Shown: positions 50,450 to 59,589 of the stretch, in pieces
Position numbering within the stretch: position 1 is the first letter of the stretch
Layout of the letters: every line of letters begins with the position of its first letter
Source: Caballeronia jiangsuensis
GTDB taxonomy: Bacteria > Pseudomonadota > Gammaproteobacteria > Burkholderiales > Burkholderiaceae
Direction of reading: 5' to 3'
Length of the DNA: 64,000 bases
NCBI GenBank assembly: GCA_000648925.1
Contig: JFHF01000023.1
Span: forward strand, 48,185-112,184
Translations under genes and position numbers: made by a program
The notes under the pieces: model-generated
What the model saw: the letters and a program-made list of their open reading frames with translations, nothing else
The model's database searches: none
What the model was told of the DNA's origin: nothing

Positions 50450-51802
50450 ATGATGTTGAATCCTTATGCGCAACACCAGGTCGATTCGCCCCATCGCATC
50501 GTCATCGTGGGCGGCGGCGCCGCAGGGCTCGAGCTCGCGACGCGTCTCGGCAATGGCGTCGGCAAGCGCCGCCGCGCCGAAGTGATCCTCATCGACCGTT
50601 TCCCGACGCACTTCTGGAAGCCGCTCCTGCACGAAGTCGCTTCGGGCCAGATCGATGCATCGAGCCATCAGATCGATTACGCCGCGCACGCGAAGTGGAA
50701 TCACTTCCGCTTCGAGCAGGGCGCGCTCGCGAGCATCGATCGTGGCCGCCGCGAAATCGTCATCGACGAGACGACCGATATCGACGGACGCCCGCTCATG
50801 CCGAAAAGAACGCTCGCATTCGATTCGCTCGTGCTCGCGCTCGGCAGCGTGACCAACTTCTTCTCGATTCCCGGCGCCGAACAGCACGCGTTGACGCTGG
50901 AAACGGTGGAGCAGGCGGAGACGTTCAGGCGGCGTCTGCTGTCGAGCCTGCTGCGTTCGAGTCACGCACGGCAAGCGACGCCCGGCGCGGCCGCGACGCC
51001 CGTTTCCGTGACGGTGATCGGCGGCGGCGCGACCGGCGTCGAACTGGCCGCCGCGCTGCGCGGATCGGCGGAAATGCTGCGCGACTATCACCTCGCGTCG
51101 CTCGATCCGGCCAGCGATATCCGCATTCGTCTGCTGGAAGGCGCGCCGCGCGTGCTGCCCGCGCTGCCCGAGCGCATCTCGACGCGCGCTCAGGACGTGC
51201 TCGCCGGACTCGGCGTCGAGGTTCGGCTCGGCTGCCGGGTGCGCGCGGTGGACGCGAATGCCGTATCGACCGTGGATGGCGAAACGCTCGCCAGCGACAT
51301 CACGATCTGGGCCGCGGGCGTGGAAGGGCCGCCCGTGTTGCGCACGCTCGACGGTTTGCCGCTGAACAGGCTCGGACAGGTCATCGTCGATGGAACGCTG
51401 CAGATCGAACCGGGTTCCGGCATCTACGCGATGGGCGATTGCGCCGCGTGCGCCGCATCGAAAGGGGAAGCGCTCGTGCCGCCGCGCGCGCAGGCCGCCT
51501 GGCAGCAGGCCGTCTATCTCGCCGATGCCCTCGCGCGCCGTCTCGACGATCGCGCCGTGCCGCTCTTCTCATATCGCGATCAGGGCACGCTCATTTCGTT
51601 CGGACGCGCGGGGGCGGCGGGCGCGCTGATGAGCGAGTTGCTGCGGCAGCCGCTTTTCATCGACGGATGGTTCGCGGCCTCGTGCTACCGGCATCTGTAT
51701 CGCCGGCACATCATGGGCCTCACGGGCGTCAAGCGAGCGGTGATGTACGCCGCGAGCCAATGGCTTCGCGAACGCGTGCGGCCGACGGTGAAGGTGAACT
51801 GA
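50450..51802 (+). CDS. Type II NADH dehydrogenase-like FAD protein
   Basis: A 450-residue membrane-associated flavoprotein. FAD motif IVIVGGGAAGLELATRLGN; FWKPLLHEVASGQID is typical of NDH-2. The NADH-binding motif is VTVIGGGATGVELAAAL. GIYAMGDCAA and PPRAQAAWQQAVYLA are typical of NDH-2. It passes electrons from NADH to quinone without pumping protons. GGGAG lies before two successive ATGs (50450 and 50453); the second has better spacing. The C-terminal part has no clear membrane helix but has basic amphipathic stretches. Confidence 0.86.
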   Translation: MMLNPYAQHQVDSPHRIVIVGGGAAGLELATRLGNGVGKRRRAEVILIDRFPTHFWKPLLHEVASGQIDASSHQIDYAAHAKWNHFRFEQGALASIDRGRREIVIDETTDIDGRPLMPKRTLAFDSLVLALGSVTNFFSIPGAEQHALTLETVEQAETFRRRLLSSLLRSSHARQATPGAAATPVSVTVIGGGATGVELAAALRGSAEMLRDYHLASLDPASDIRIRLLEGAPRVLPALPERISTRAQDVLAGLGVEVRLGCRVRAVDANAVSTVDGETLASDITIWAAGVEGPPVLRTLDGLPLNRLGQVIVDGTLQIEPGSGIYAMGDCAACAASKGEALVPPRAQAAWQQAVYLADALARRLDDRAVPLFSYRDQGTLISFGRAGAAGALMSELLRQPLFIDGWFAASCYRHLYRRHIMGLTGVKRAVMYAASQWLRERVRPTVKVN

Positions 51803-51819
51803 CGACGCGACGCGGATGC

Positions 51820-52068
51820 TTACCGCATCGCCATTGCCTCGCCGGGCTGCGCCTGGCCCGATACGAGGCATTGCGATCTGAAAGCGTCGCGCTGGCTGCT
51901 CGCGGCGGCATGACTGAAACCCTTGCCCAGCGCGTCGAATTCGACTTGCGCGGCGCTCTGGGCGCACGAGGCCGCGCCGATATCGCGGCCCTGTGCGTGG
52001 AGCATCGCGCGATCGGCGACGAGATATGCGACGAGCGCGAACACGACGGCCCTGAAAGCTTTTTTCAT
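51820..52068 (-). CDS. Small exported protein of unknown function
   Basis: An 82-residue ORF with AAGGAGA six bases before its ATG. The N-terminus (KKAFRAVVFALVAYLVADRAMLHAQ) is a signal peptide or single membrane helix. The mature part has two cysteines, SCAQSA and SQCLVSG, that could form a disulfide in the periplasm. Convergent with the NDH gene. No family recognised. Confidence 0.6.
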   Translation of the reverse strand: MKKAFRAVVFALVAYLVADRAMLHAQGRDIGAASCAQSAAQVEFDALGKGFSHAAASSQRDAFRSQCLVSGQAQPGEAMAMR

Positions 52069-52418
52069 GCTTGTCTCCTTGCGTTCTAGGCTAAGGGCCA
52101 GCCGGCTCCGGGCAAATCAGGGCAACCCCGAACCGAACGTATGATTTATTCGATGCGACGGCCGTACAACCTGTCACCGGTAAAAATGTCAACGCTGTCC
52201 GACGCAATGAATTTGATACGCCGCAATTCCCCAAAATCTTTTCTTTTCGGTTATGCTCGTTAACCCTTAGGAATACGCCCCAACGTATTCGGGTTGCGCT
52301 TCCGGATCCAAACCTCCGCGCATCTCGTCCTGCCTTACATTCCACTGTCACCGCGCGTTTCCAGCGAGCACGTTCGTCGCGTGCTGGCCGTGCTTTGCGC
52401 CTGATTCAAGCCAAGCTT
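52069..52418. other. 350-bp intergenic region upstream of the lone nuoM
   Basis: It holds the promoters of two divergent genes. A perfect inverted repeat GAATACG-N6-CGTATTC (52271-52290) lies 129 bp before the nuoM ATG and is not followed by a T-run, so it is more likely an operator or leader hairpin than a terminator. TTATGCT (near 52249) is a possible -10. No other gene is visible. Confidence 0.45.
52271..52290. promoter_or_regulatory. 20-bp perfect inverted repeat
   Basis: GAATACG (52271-52277) and CGTATTC (52284-52290) are perfectly complementary around CCCCAA. It could bind a dimeric regulator of nuoM or form a leader hairpin. No regulator gene adjoins it. Confidence 0.4.
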
Positions 52419-53951
52419 ATGCATCTGCCGTCCGTTCTCAGCTTTCTCATCTGGATTCCCGTGGTGTCGGGCATCTTCGTGCTGACCTTCAGCGCGTCGG
52501 CCACGCTCTCGCGCGCCGCCGCGCTGTTCGGCGCGATCCTCGGCCTGCTGCCGGTCGTGCCGCTGCTGTCGCGCTTCGATGCATCCTCGAGCGCGATGCA
52601 GTTCGTCGAGCGCGTCGAGTGGCTGCCGCAGTTCGGCATCTCGTACCATCTGGGCGTCGACGGCATTTCGCTGTGGTTCACCGTGCTCACGGCGGTGACG
52701 ACGCTCATCATCTTCATCGCGTCGTGGCAGTCGGTCACGAAGCAGGTCGCGCAGTACTACGGCGCGTTTCTCGTGCTCTCGGGCTGCATGCAGGGCGTGT
52801 TCGCGTCGCTCGACGGCATGCTGTTCTTCGTGTTCTTCGAGGCGTCGCTGATTCCGCTGTATCTGCTGATCGGCACATGGGGCGGCGAGCGACGCGTGTA
52901 TGCGGCCATCCGCTTCTTCTTTTTCTCGCTGCTCGGCTCGCTCGCGATGCTGGCCGCGCTGATCTATCTCTGGACGCAGGCGCATACCTTCGATATCGAC
53001 GCATGGCGTCATCTGAAGCTCGGCTTCACGCCGCAGATCGTCGTCTTCGTCTGTTTCCTCGCGGCTTTCTCGGTCAAGGTGCCGATGTTCCCGGTTCACA
53101 CGTGGCTCCCCGACGTGAACTCGGAAGGCCCGACGGGCGCCGCGGTGCTGCTCGGCATGCTCAAGATCGGCGGCTACGGCATGTTGCGCTATGTGTTGCC
53201 GATCGTGCCCGACGCCTCCCACTTCTTCGCCCCGGCGATGATCGCGCTGTCGCTCGTCGCCGTGATCTACGGCAGCCTCGTCGCGCTCGCGCAGACGGAC
53301 ATGCGCAAGCTGCTCGCCTACTCGGCGGTCGCGCACATGGGTCTCGTGACGCTCGGCCTCTTCACCTTCGACCGCATGGGCACCGAAGGCGCGGTCGTGC
53401 AGATGCTGTCGTACGGCATCGTGTCCGGCGCGATGCTGCTGTGCACGGGCGTGCTGGTCGAGCGCACGAAAAACGGCTCGATCGATGCCTACGGCGGCGT
53501 CGCCAACACGATGCCCCGCTTCGCCGTCTGCGCGATGCTGTTCTCGATGGCCAATGTCGGCCTGCCCGGCACGTCGGGTTTCGTCGGCGAATTTCTGGTG
53601 CTGATGGGCGCCATCCGCCTGAATTTCTGGATCGGCGCGGCGGCGGCATCGTCGCTGATCCTGAGCGCGGCCTACACGCTGTGGATGGTCAAGCGCGTGA
53701 TCTTCGGTGCGGTGAAGAACGAGCGTGTGGCCGGCCTGCGCGATCTCGGCAAACGCGAACTCGCGCTGTTCGGCGCGATGGCCGTGCTAGTGCTCGGCAT
53801 CGGCGTGCACCCGAAGACGTTCACGGACGCGATGGGCCCGTCCGTCGAGAACTTGATGTCGGCGGTGCAGGGCTCCACATTGCCCGACGACGCCAGCGCG
53901 CCTTCTTACAACGCGCGTCGTGAAGCGGTATCGGAACGCACGCCGGGCTGA
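52419..53951 (+). CDS. Stand-alone NuoM-like proton-pumping antiporter subunit
   Basis: A 510-residue protein with about 14 transmembrane helices, full length for NuoM. Conserved charged residues for proton transfer are present: Glu in FFEASLIPLYLLIGTWGG, Lys in AAFSVKVPMFPVHTWLPD, and the LLAYSAVAHMG segment. It is not next to other nuo genes. The ATG at 52419 (MHLPSVLSFLIW) is preferred over an upstream TTG. Its partner may be the NDH-2 upstream or a distant Complex I or bicarbonate-type transporter subunit; neither can be shown. Confidence 0.85.
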   Translation: MHLPSVLSFLIWIPVVSGIFVLTFSASATLSRAAALFGAILGLLPVVPLLSRFDASSSAMQFVERVEWLPQFGISYHLGVDGISLWFTVLTAVTTLIIFIASWQSVTKQVAQYYGAFLVLSGCMQGVFASLDGMLFFVFFEASLIPLYLLIGTWGGERRVYAAIRFFFFSLLGSLAMLAALIYLWTQAHTFDIDAWRHLKLGFTPQIVVFVCFLAAFSVKVPMFPVHTWLPDVNSEGPTGAAVLLGMLKIGGYGMLRYVLPIVPDASHFFAPAMIALSLVAVIYGSLVALAQTDMRKLLAYSAVAHMGLVTLGLFTFDRMGTEGAVVQMLSYGIVSGAMLLCTGVLVERTKNGSIDAYGGVANTMPRFAVCAMLFSMANVGLPGTSGFVGEFLVLMGAIRLNFWIGAAAASSLILSAAYTLWMVKRVIFGAVKNERVAGLRDLGKRELALFGAMAVLVLGIGVHPKTFTDAMGPSVENLMSAVQGSTLPDDASAPSYNARREAVSERTPG

Positions 53952-53956
53952 AGTCT

Positions 53957-55360
53957 TCAACCGGGCGCGGCATGCCGATGCACGAGCGGCAGCCGCACCT
54001 GGAACGTGGTCCCGCCTTCGTTCGCGACCACGGTGAGTCTGCCGTCATGCCGATGCACCACGGTCCGGTACGCGATGTGCAATCCGAGGCCATTGCCCTT
54101 GCCGGGCGGCTTGGTCGTGAAAAACGGCTCGAAGAGCCGGGGCATGACATCCTCGGGGATGCCGGGTCCGGTATCCGAAATTTCGATCACCGCGCAGTTG
54201 CCTTCCCGATGCGAGCGGATCGTGAGTTCGCCGCTTTCGTCCATCGCATCGACGGCGTTGTCGATCAGATTGGTCCACACCTGATTCAGCTCGCTGCCGT
54301 ACACCGGCACGGGCGGCAGCGCGCGATCGTAGTCGCGCGTGACGGTGACGCCATGCTTCAGGCGATGCTGCATGATGGTCAACGTATCCTCGATCCCGTT
54401 GTGGATATCGACCACCTGCAACGGCGCCTGATCCATGTAGGAGTACGACTTCATCGCCTTCACGATCTCCGAGATGCGTCCCGCGCCGAGCCACGTCTGC
54501 TCGGAAAGAAAGCGCATTTCGAATGTCGCGGCGAGCCAGCCGATAGCCGCGCCGAATTGCTCGCGGCTCACGCGTGACGCAACGGCATCGAGTTCGTCCG
54601 GCGCGAAGCCGGCCGCCACGAGCCGCGGCGCGATCAGCCAGGGCTTCTCCAGTCCGTGCGACGAGAGCCACTGCGCGAACTGGTCTTCGGCTTCGCTCTG
54701 CCGCAATGCGCCCTGAGGCGTGGCATCGACGGCGGGCGGCGCGCGGTTCGCCCATTCATCGAGCGTATCCATGATGCCGGCGGGCAGCGCGCTGAGGACG
54801 AGCGCGCGTGTCGCCCGGTGCAGGCTGTCGAGCGCATCGCGCATGCCGTCCGCCGCGCGCGCCACGGCCGCCGCCGGATTGTTCAGCTCGTGCGCCAGCC
54901 CCGCCGACAGCCGGCCGAGCGCGGCCAGTTTCTCGCCGCTGAGAATGAACATGTCGTAGGCGCTGATGCGGCCGTACATCGACCGGAAGATCTGGCTGCT
55001 GAAGGACTCGCATTCATTCATCAGCGTGCGAACGACGCTTTCCGTCAGCGAGACGAGATAGCAGTCGGTGCTGGCGGTGAAGGTCAGCGGCAGCGGCATC
55101 TGCGCGAGCAGCGACGCCTCCGCGATCGAAACCGGCGCGGCGCGCGTGTCGTCGATCACCTGCCGGCCCGCGACGCGCTTTTCCGTCAGCAGTTCGCCTT
55201 CGAGCAGGACGAAATGATGCGTGACCGTCTGCCCTTCGCGCATCAGAATCTCGCCGCGCTTCAGATGAAGCTCGCTCAGATTCGCGAGCAGCCATTGCTT
55301 GCGCCCGGCGGAGAGCCCGGCGAAGAGCGGCATATCGAAGAGCATCGATGGATCGCTCAT
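53957..55360 (-). CDS. Sensor histidine kinase with N-terminal cyclic-nucleotide-binding-like domain
   Basis: A 467-residue cytoplasmic kinase. Residues 1-125 form a CRP/CNBD-like barrel (MPLFAGLSAGRKQWLLANLSELHLKRGEILMREG). The dimerisation/phospho-acceptor box is AALGRLSAGLAHELNNPAAAV (His near 153). The ATPase domain has N-box NLIDNAVDAM, G1 DTGPGIPED and G2 GKGNGLGLHIA. No membrane helix. Its ATG overlaps the stop of the receiver-thioredoxin-reductase gene, so the two act together; that receiver is the obvious phosphate acceptor. The open frame continues upstream through the neighbouring gene but is a shadow there. Confidence 0.87.
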   Translation of the reverse strand: MSDPSMLFDMPLFAGLSAGRKQWLLANLSELHLKRGEILMREGQTVTHHFVLLEGELLTEKRVAGRQVIDDTRAAPVSIAEASLLAQMPLPLTFTASTDCYLVSLTESVVRTLMNECESFSSQIFRSMYGRISAYDMFILSGEKLAALGRLSAGLAHELNNPAAAVARAADGMRDALDSLHRATRALVLSALPAGIMDTLDEWANRAPPAVDATPQGALRQSEAEDQFAQWLSSHGLEKPWLIAPRLVAAGFAPDELDAVASRVSREQFGAAIGWLAATFEMRFLSEQTWLGAGRISEIVKAMKSYSYMDQAPLQVVDIHNGIEDTLTIMQHRLKHGVTVTRDYDRALPPVPVYGSELNQVWTNLIDNAVDAMDESGELTIRSHREGNCAVIEISDTGPGIPEDVMPRLFEPFFTTKPPGKGNGLGLHIAYRTVVHRHDGRLTVVANEGGTTFQVRLPLVHRHAAPG

Positions 55361-57018
55361 GGATTCGCGAGATATTGATGAATGAAGTGCACGGCGATCG
55401 AGCCTTCGCCCACCGCGGCCGCGACGCGCTTGACGGAATCGGCGCGCACGTCGCCCGCCGCGAAGATGCCGGGCACGCTCGTTTCGAGCAGGAACGGATC
55501 GCGGCCGGGCTGCCATCCGGCGGGCGCGCGGCCGCCTTTGACGAGCGCGCGGCCCGTCAGCAGAAAACCGTGCTCGTCGCGTTCGACGACGCCGCGCAGC
55601 CATTCCGTGCACGGCGCCGCGCCGATGAACACGAAGAGGCCGCTCGCCGGGACCGTTTCCGAACGCCCGGTCTGCACGTCGCGCAACGTGATCTCCGCGA
55701 GGTGGCCGTCGCCGCTCACGCTCTCGACTTCGGTATGCGGCCGCACGCGAATCGTCTCGGTCTCGTGAATCTGTTCGACGAGATAATGCGACATGCCCAC
55801 GCTCAGCGATGGCCCGCGACAGAGAATCGTCACCGAGCGCGCGTACTTCGACAGGAACATCGCGCCCTGACCCGCCGAGTTCGCGCCGCCCACGATAAAG
55901 AGATCCTGATTCGAGCAGGCGACCGCTTCGACCAGCGCCGCGCCGTAATACACGCCGGCGCCGGTGAGTTCCTGCACGCCGCGTGCTTCGAGCTTGCGGT
56001 ATGACACGCCGCTCGCGACCATCAGCGCGAGACAGCTCACTTCCGATCCATCGGAGAGCCGGACGAACTTGTACGGCGGCTCGATGCGCAGCCCTACCGC
56101 GTGCTGCGTGAGGATCATCTCCGCGCCGAAGCGCCGCGCCTGCGCGAGCGCGCGCCGCGACAGGTCCGCGCCGCTCACGCCCGATGGAAAGCCGAGATAG
56201 TTGTCGATGTGCGAGCTCGTGCCCGCCTGCCCGCCGGGCGCATCGCATTCGATGATCGCGACATGCAGCCCTTCCGATGCGCCGTACACGGCCGCCGCCA
56301 GTCCCGCCGGCCCGCCACCGACGATGACGAGATCGTAGAACGGCGTCGTCGAGCGCGTATGCAGCCCGACCTTCTCGGCGATCTGCGCGATGGTCGGGCG
56401 GCTCGTGACGGTGCCGTCCTCGAACACGACCACGGGCAACTGACGCTGACCGGGAGCGAGCGCGTTCAGGAGCGGATCGGCCTCGGCGTGCCGTTCGACG
56501 TCGAACCAGCGAAACGGAATGTGATTGCGCGCCATGAAGTCGCGCAACTGATGCCCCTGCGGCGACCAGCGATGATCGAGAATCCGGATGCCCTGAAACG
56601 CCGAGCGCGAGGACGCGTGCCAGTCGGCGAGCAGATCGTCGAGCGCGGGATAGAAGTTCTGCTCGGGCGGATGCCAGGGCTTGAGCAGATACTGATCGAG
56701 ATGCACCGTGTTGATCGCGCGGATGGCGGCATCGGTGTCGGCGTAAGCGGTCAGCAGCACGCGCTTCGCTTCGGGAAACAGTTCGATGGCCTGTTCGAGG
56801 AACTCGATGCCGCTCATCTTCGGCATGCGCTGATCCGCGATGAACAGCGCCACGGAACGATTCTGCAGCCGCAAATGCTGCGCCGCCTCCAATGCCGCCG
56901 GGCCCGAATTCATGCGCACGATCTGATAGTGCTCGCCATAGGCGACCTGCAGATCGCGCGCGACCGCGCCGGCCACGATTGGGTCGTCGTCCACGGCGAG
57001 TATCACGGGCTTGTCCAT
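55357..57018 (-). CDS. Response regulator receiver fused to thioredoxin-reductase-like FAD domain
   Basis: A 553-residue fusion. The receiver (about 1-125) has the acidic pair in AVDDDP, the phospho-acceptor Asp in LFIADQRMP, the Thr in LLTAYAD and the Lys in LLKPW. A short thioredoxin-like linker region follows, then a TrxR fold from LVIVGGGPAGLAAAVYGASEG. GGQAGTSSHIDNYLGFPSG lacks the CxxC redox pair of true thioredoxin reductases. IFAAGDVRADSVKRVAAAVGEG closes the FAD site. It is coupled to the CNBD kinase by ATGA. Output is probably redox- or partner-dependent and controlled by phosphorylation; target unknown. Confidence 0.87.
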   Translation of the reverse strand: MDKPVILAVDDDPIVAGAVARDLQVAYGEHYQIVRMNSGPAALEAAQHLRLQNRSVALFIADQRMPKMSGIEFLEQAIELFPEAKRVLLTAYADTDAAIRAINTVHLDQYLLKPWHPPEQNFYPALDDLLADWHASSRSAFQGIRILDHRWSPQGHQLRDFMARNHIPFRWFDVERHAEADPLLNALAPGQRQLPVVVFEDGTVTSRPTIAQIAEKVGLHTRSTTPFYDLVIVGGGPAGLAAAVYGASEGLHVAIIECDAPGGQAGTSSHIDNYLGFPSGVSGADLSRRALAQARRFGAEMILTQHAVGLRIEPPYKFVRLSDGSEVSCLALMVASGVSYRKLEARGVQELTGAGVYYGAALVEAVACSNQDLFIVGGANSAGQGAMFLSKYARSVTILCRGPSLSVGMSHYLVEQIHETETIRVRPHTEVESVSGDGHLAEITLRDVQTGRSETVPASGLFVFIGAAPCTEWLRGVVERDEHGFLLTGRALVKGGRAPAGWQPGRDPFLLETSVPGIFAAGDVRADSVKRVAAAVGEGSIAVHFIHQYLANP

Positions 57019-57314
57019 GATGGTTCGTGCGCCCATGCGTGCGGCGCGGCTTCCGTTGCAGACATTGTAGACGCTGCGGTGAGGAGCACCCGTAACGCGA
57101 AGCCACGTCCCCAATCACGCCGAAAGGCTTATGATAAGCACCTGCCGCCGTCCGCATCCACGCCCGCAAAACGTGGAAACGCGCCGCACTCGGCAAGGAT
57201 CGAGAAGCACGCTAACATCTGATCATACGCGGACCGCACGCCCGCCTTGCATCGCCTGCTCCACCCGAAATTTGAAATGCAATCGTTCGATATGCAGTCA
57301 ATGGAGGCCTGGAC
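57019..57314. other. 296-bp divergent intergenic region
   Basis: It lies between the receiver-TrxR gene and the symporter gene. A GGAGG sits before the symporter ATG. ATGCAATC and ATGCAGTC form a short imperfect direct repeat near 57278-57300. No clear promoter pair or gene is visible. Confidence 0.4.
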
Positions 57315-58619
57315 ATGAAGAAGAATTCCGCCGCCGTCTGGATCCTGGTCGCGATGGTCATCGGCATCGGGGTCGGCTACATGATCTACACGAGCTTCCC
57401 CGACAAGAAGACCGCCACCGAAGTCGCCGGCTACATCGCGCTCGTGTCGGACGTCTTTCTGCGACTCATCAAGATGCTGATCGGGCCGCTCGTGTTTTCC
57501 ACGCTGGTCGTAGGCATCGCGCACATGGGCGATGCGGCCTCCGTCGGGCGTGTGTTCGCCAAGGCGCTGGGCTGGTTCATCACCGCCTCGCTCGTTTCCC
57601 TGCTGCTCGGCCTGCTGATGTCGAACCTGCTCAGACCCGGCGACAACCTGGGCTTGCCATTGCCCGACATCGGCGCATCGGCGAATCTCGCGACCTCGAA
57701 ATTCACGCTGAAGGACTTCGTCGGCCACATGGTGCCGCGCTCGTTCGCCGAAGCGATGGCCAACAACGAGATCCTGCAGATCGTCGTTTTCTCGATGTTC
57801 TTCGGCGTCGCGCTCGCCGCGCTCGGCGATAAAGGCAAGGTCCTGCTCGCCGCGATCGATCAGCTCTCGCACGTGATGCTGAAGATCACCGGCTACGTGA
57901 TGAAGCTCGCGCCGCTCGCCGTGCTCTCCGCGATGGCGGCCACCGTCGCGGTCAACGGGCTGACCATCCTGCTGAAGTTCGCCGTCTTCATGGCGGATTT
58001 CTATCTCAGCCTGTTTCTGCTGTGGGGCCTCCTGGTGCTCGCGGGCTTCGCGTTTCTGCGGCGGCGCGTCTTCAGGCTGCTGTCGCTCATCAAGGAAGCG
58101 TTCATGCTTTCGTTCGCGACCGCGAGTTCCGAAGCCGCGTATCCGAAGATCCTCGACGCGCTCGATCGCTTCGGCGTGAAGCGCAAGATCTCCAGCTTCG
58201 TGATGCCGATGGGCTACTCGTTCAACCTCGACGGCTCGATGATGTACTGCACCTTCGCGACGCTCTTCATCGCGCAGGCGTACAACATCCATCTGTCGCT
58301 CAGCACGCAGATCACGATGCTGCTGATCCTGATGCTGACGTCGAAGGGCATGGCCGGCGTGCCGCGCGCGTCGCTGGTCGTGATCGCGGCCACGCTCAAT
58401 CACTTCAACATTCCCGAGGCGGGGCTGCTGCTGATCCTCGGCGTGGATACCTTCCTCGACATGGGCCGCTCCGCCACGAACGCGGTCGGCAATTCCATCG
58501 CGAGCGCGGTGGTCGCCAAGTGGGAAGGCGAGCTGTTGTCGGAACGGGACGCGGCAGCCAATGCGGCGCGCATCGAAGCCGAACAGGAAGCCTCGCTGGC
58601 GCATCCGGCGCAGGTCTGA
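57315..58619 (+). CDS. DAACS family dicarboxylate/amino acid:cation symporter
   Basis: A 434-residue membrane protein with about eight helices and two re-entrant loops. Family motifs are the serine-rich SFATASSEAAYPK, NLDGSMMYCTF, MLTSKGMAGVPRASLVV and GVDTFLDMGRSATNAVGNSIAS. It takes up C4-dicarboxylates or acidic amino acids with protons or sodium. The GltI-like binding-protein gene follows 12 bp later, so they are an operon. The C-terminal tail is rich in Ala and Glu. Confidence 0.9.
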   Translation: MKKNSAAVWILVAMVIGIGVGYMIYTSFPDKKTATEVAGYIALVSDVFLRLIKMLIGPLVFSTLVVGIAHMGDAASVGRVFAKALGWFITASLVSLLLGLLMSNLLRPGDNLGLPLPDIGASANLATSKFTLKDFVGHMVPRSFAEAMANNEILQIVVFSMFFGVALAALGDKGKVLLAAIDQLSHVMLKITGYVMKLAPLAVLSAMAATVAVNGLTILLKFAVFMADFYLSLFLLWGLLVLAGFAFLRRRVFRLLSLIKEAFMLSFATASSEAAYPKILDALDRFGVKRKISSFVMPMGYSFNLDGSMMYCTFATLFIAQAYNIHLSLSTQITMLLILMLTSKGMAGVPRASLVVIAATLNHFNIPEAGLLLILGVDTFLDMGRSATNAVGNSIASAVVAKWEGELLSERDAAANAARIEAEQEASLAHPAQV

Positions 58620-58631
58620 GGGAGGCGAGCC

Positions 58632-59579
58632 ATGAAGACGCAGCGCTTCTGGGCGGCGCTGGCTCTGGCCAGCCTGCTCGCCGTGGCCTTCGTCGCGCGC
58701 GCGGCCGACGACGTGCAGACGCCGCCGCCGAACAACGACGCCTACGCGCCCGCAACCTTGTCGGGCACGCTCGCCAAGGCGCGCGACACGGGCACGATCG
58801 CGCTCGGCTATCGCGAATCGTCGGTGCCGTTCTCCTATCTCAATGCGCGCAAGGAGCCGATCGGCTATTCCATCGAACTATGCAAGGCGCTCGTCGCGGC
58901 GGTCGGCAATGCGGTCCACAAGACCCTGAAGATTCAGTGGGTGCCGGTGACGCCGGAGAATCGTATCGATGCGGTCGCCGATGGCCGCGTCGATCTCGAA
59001 TGCGGCTCGACCACGAGCAACGTCGAGCGGCAAAAGCGCGTGGCCTTCTCGCCGATCTTCTTCGTGGCCGGCACCAAGGTGATGGTCAAAAGAGGCTCGC
59101 CGATCCGGTCGTTCCGCGATCTGGCGGGAAAGAAGGTCGCGGTGACGGCAGGCACCACCAACGAAAAGGCGCTGCGCGACATCGACAGGAAGTTCGGCCT
59201 CGGCATTCAGTTGCAGGTCGTGCCGGACCACGCGGAAGGCTTCGCACGCGTGGCTAACGGTCAGGCCGATGCTTTCGCCACCGACGACGTGCTGCTGTAT
59301 GGCCTCATCGCGGAGAACGCGGCGAAGGGCGGCGCGTATCAGGTCATCGGCGATTATCTGTCGTATGACCCGTACGGCATCATGTATCGCAAGAACGATC
59401 CGCAACTCGCGCAAGTGGTGAGGGACACGTTCCAGGAACTCGCGGCGGACGGCGAAATCGAGCGGCAGTACAAGCGCTGGTTCCTGCAACGTCTGCCGTC
59501 GGGCACGAGCCTCGACATGCCGATGAGCGCGCAGCTCGAAAGCATCATCGAGACGATGGCGGGCGGCGAGGCGCAGTGA
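58632..59579 (+). CDS. GltI-like family-3 amino acid binding protein
   Basis: A 315-residue exported protein. Signal peptide residues 1-24 cleave after AVAFVARA. The mature protein has the family-3 signature GTIALGYRESSVPFSYLNARKEPIGYSIELCKAL and DLECGSTTSNVERQKRVAFSPIFFVAG, as in glutamate/aspartate binding GltI. No ABC permease follows; instead it is operonic with a DAACS symporter. It could serve a distant ABC transporter or sense amino acids for the adjacent kinase (inference). Confidence 0.88.
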   Translation: MKTQRFWAALALASLLAVAFVARAADDVQTPPPNNDAYAPATLSGTLAKARDTGTIALGYRESSVPFSYLNARKEPIGYSIELCKALVAAVGNAVHKTLKIQWVPVTPENRIDAVADGRVDLECGSTTSNVERQKRVAFSPIFFVAGTKVMVKRGSPIRSFRDLAGKKVAVTAGTTNEKALRDIDRKFGLGIQLQVVPDHAEGFARVANGQADAFATDDVLLYGLIAENAAKGGAYQVIGDYLSYDPYGIMYRKNDPQLAQVVRDTFQELAADGEIERQYKRWFLQRLPSGTSLDMPMSAQLESIIETMAGGEAQ

Positions 59580-59589
59580 GCGCGCGCCG

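Noticed and set aside
53957..57196. 1079-codon frame that would fuse the kinase to a long N-terminal part
   Set aside because: Residues before the kinase ATG are the +1 shadow of the receiver-TrxR gene, which is clearly real in its own frame.
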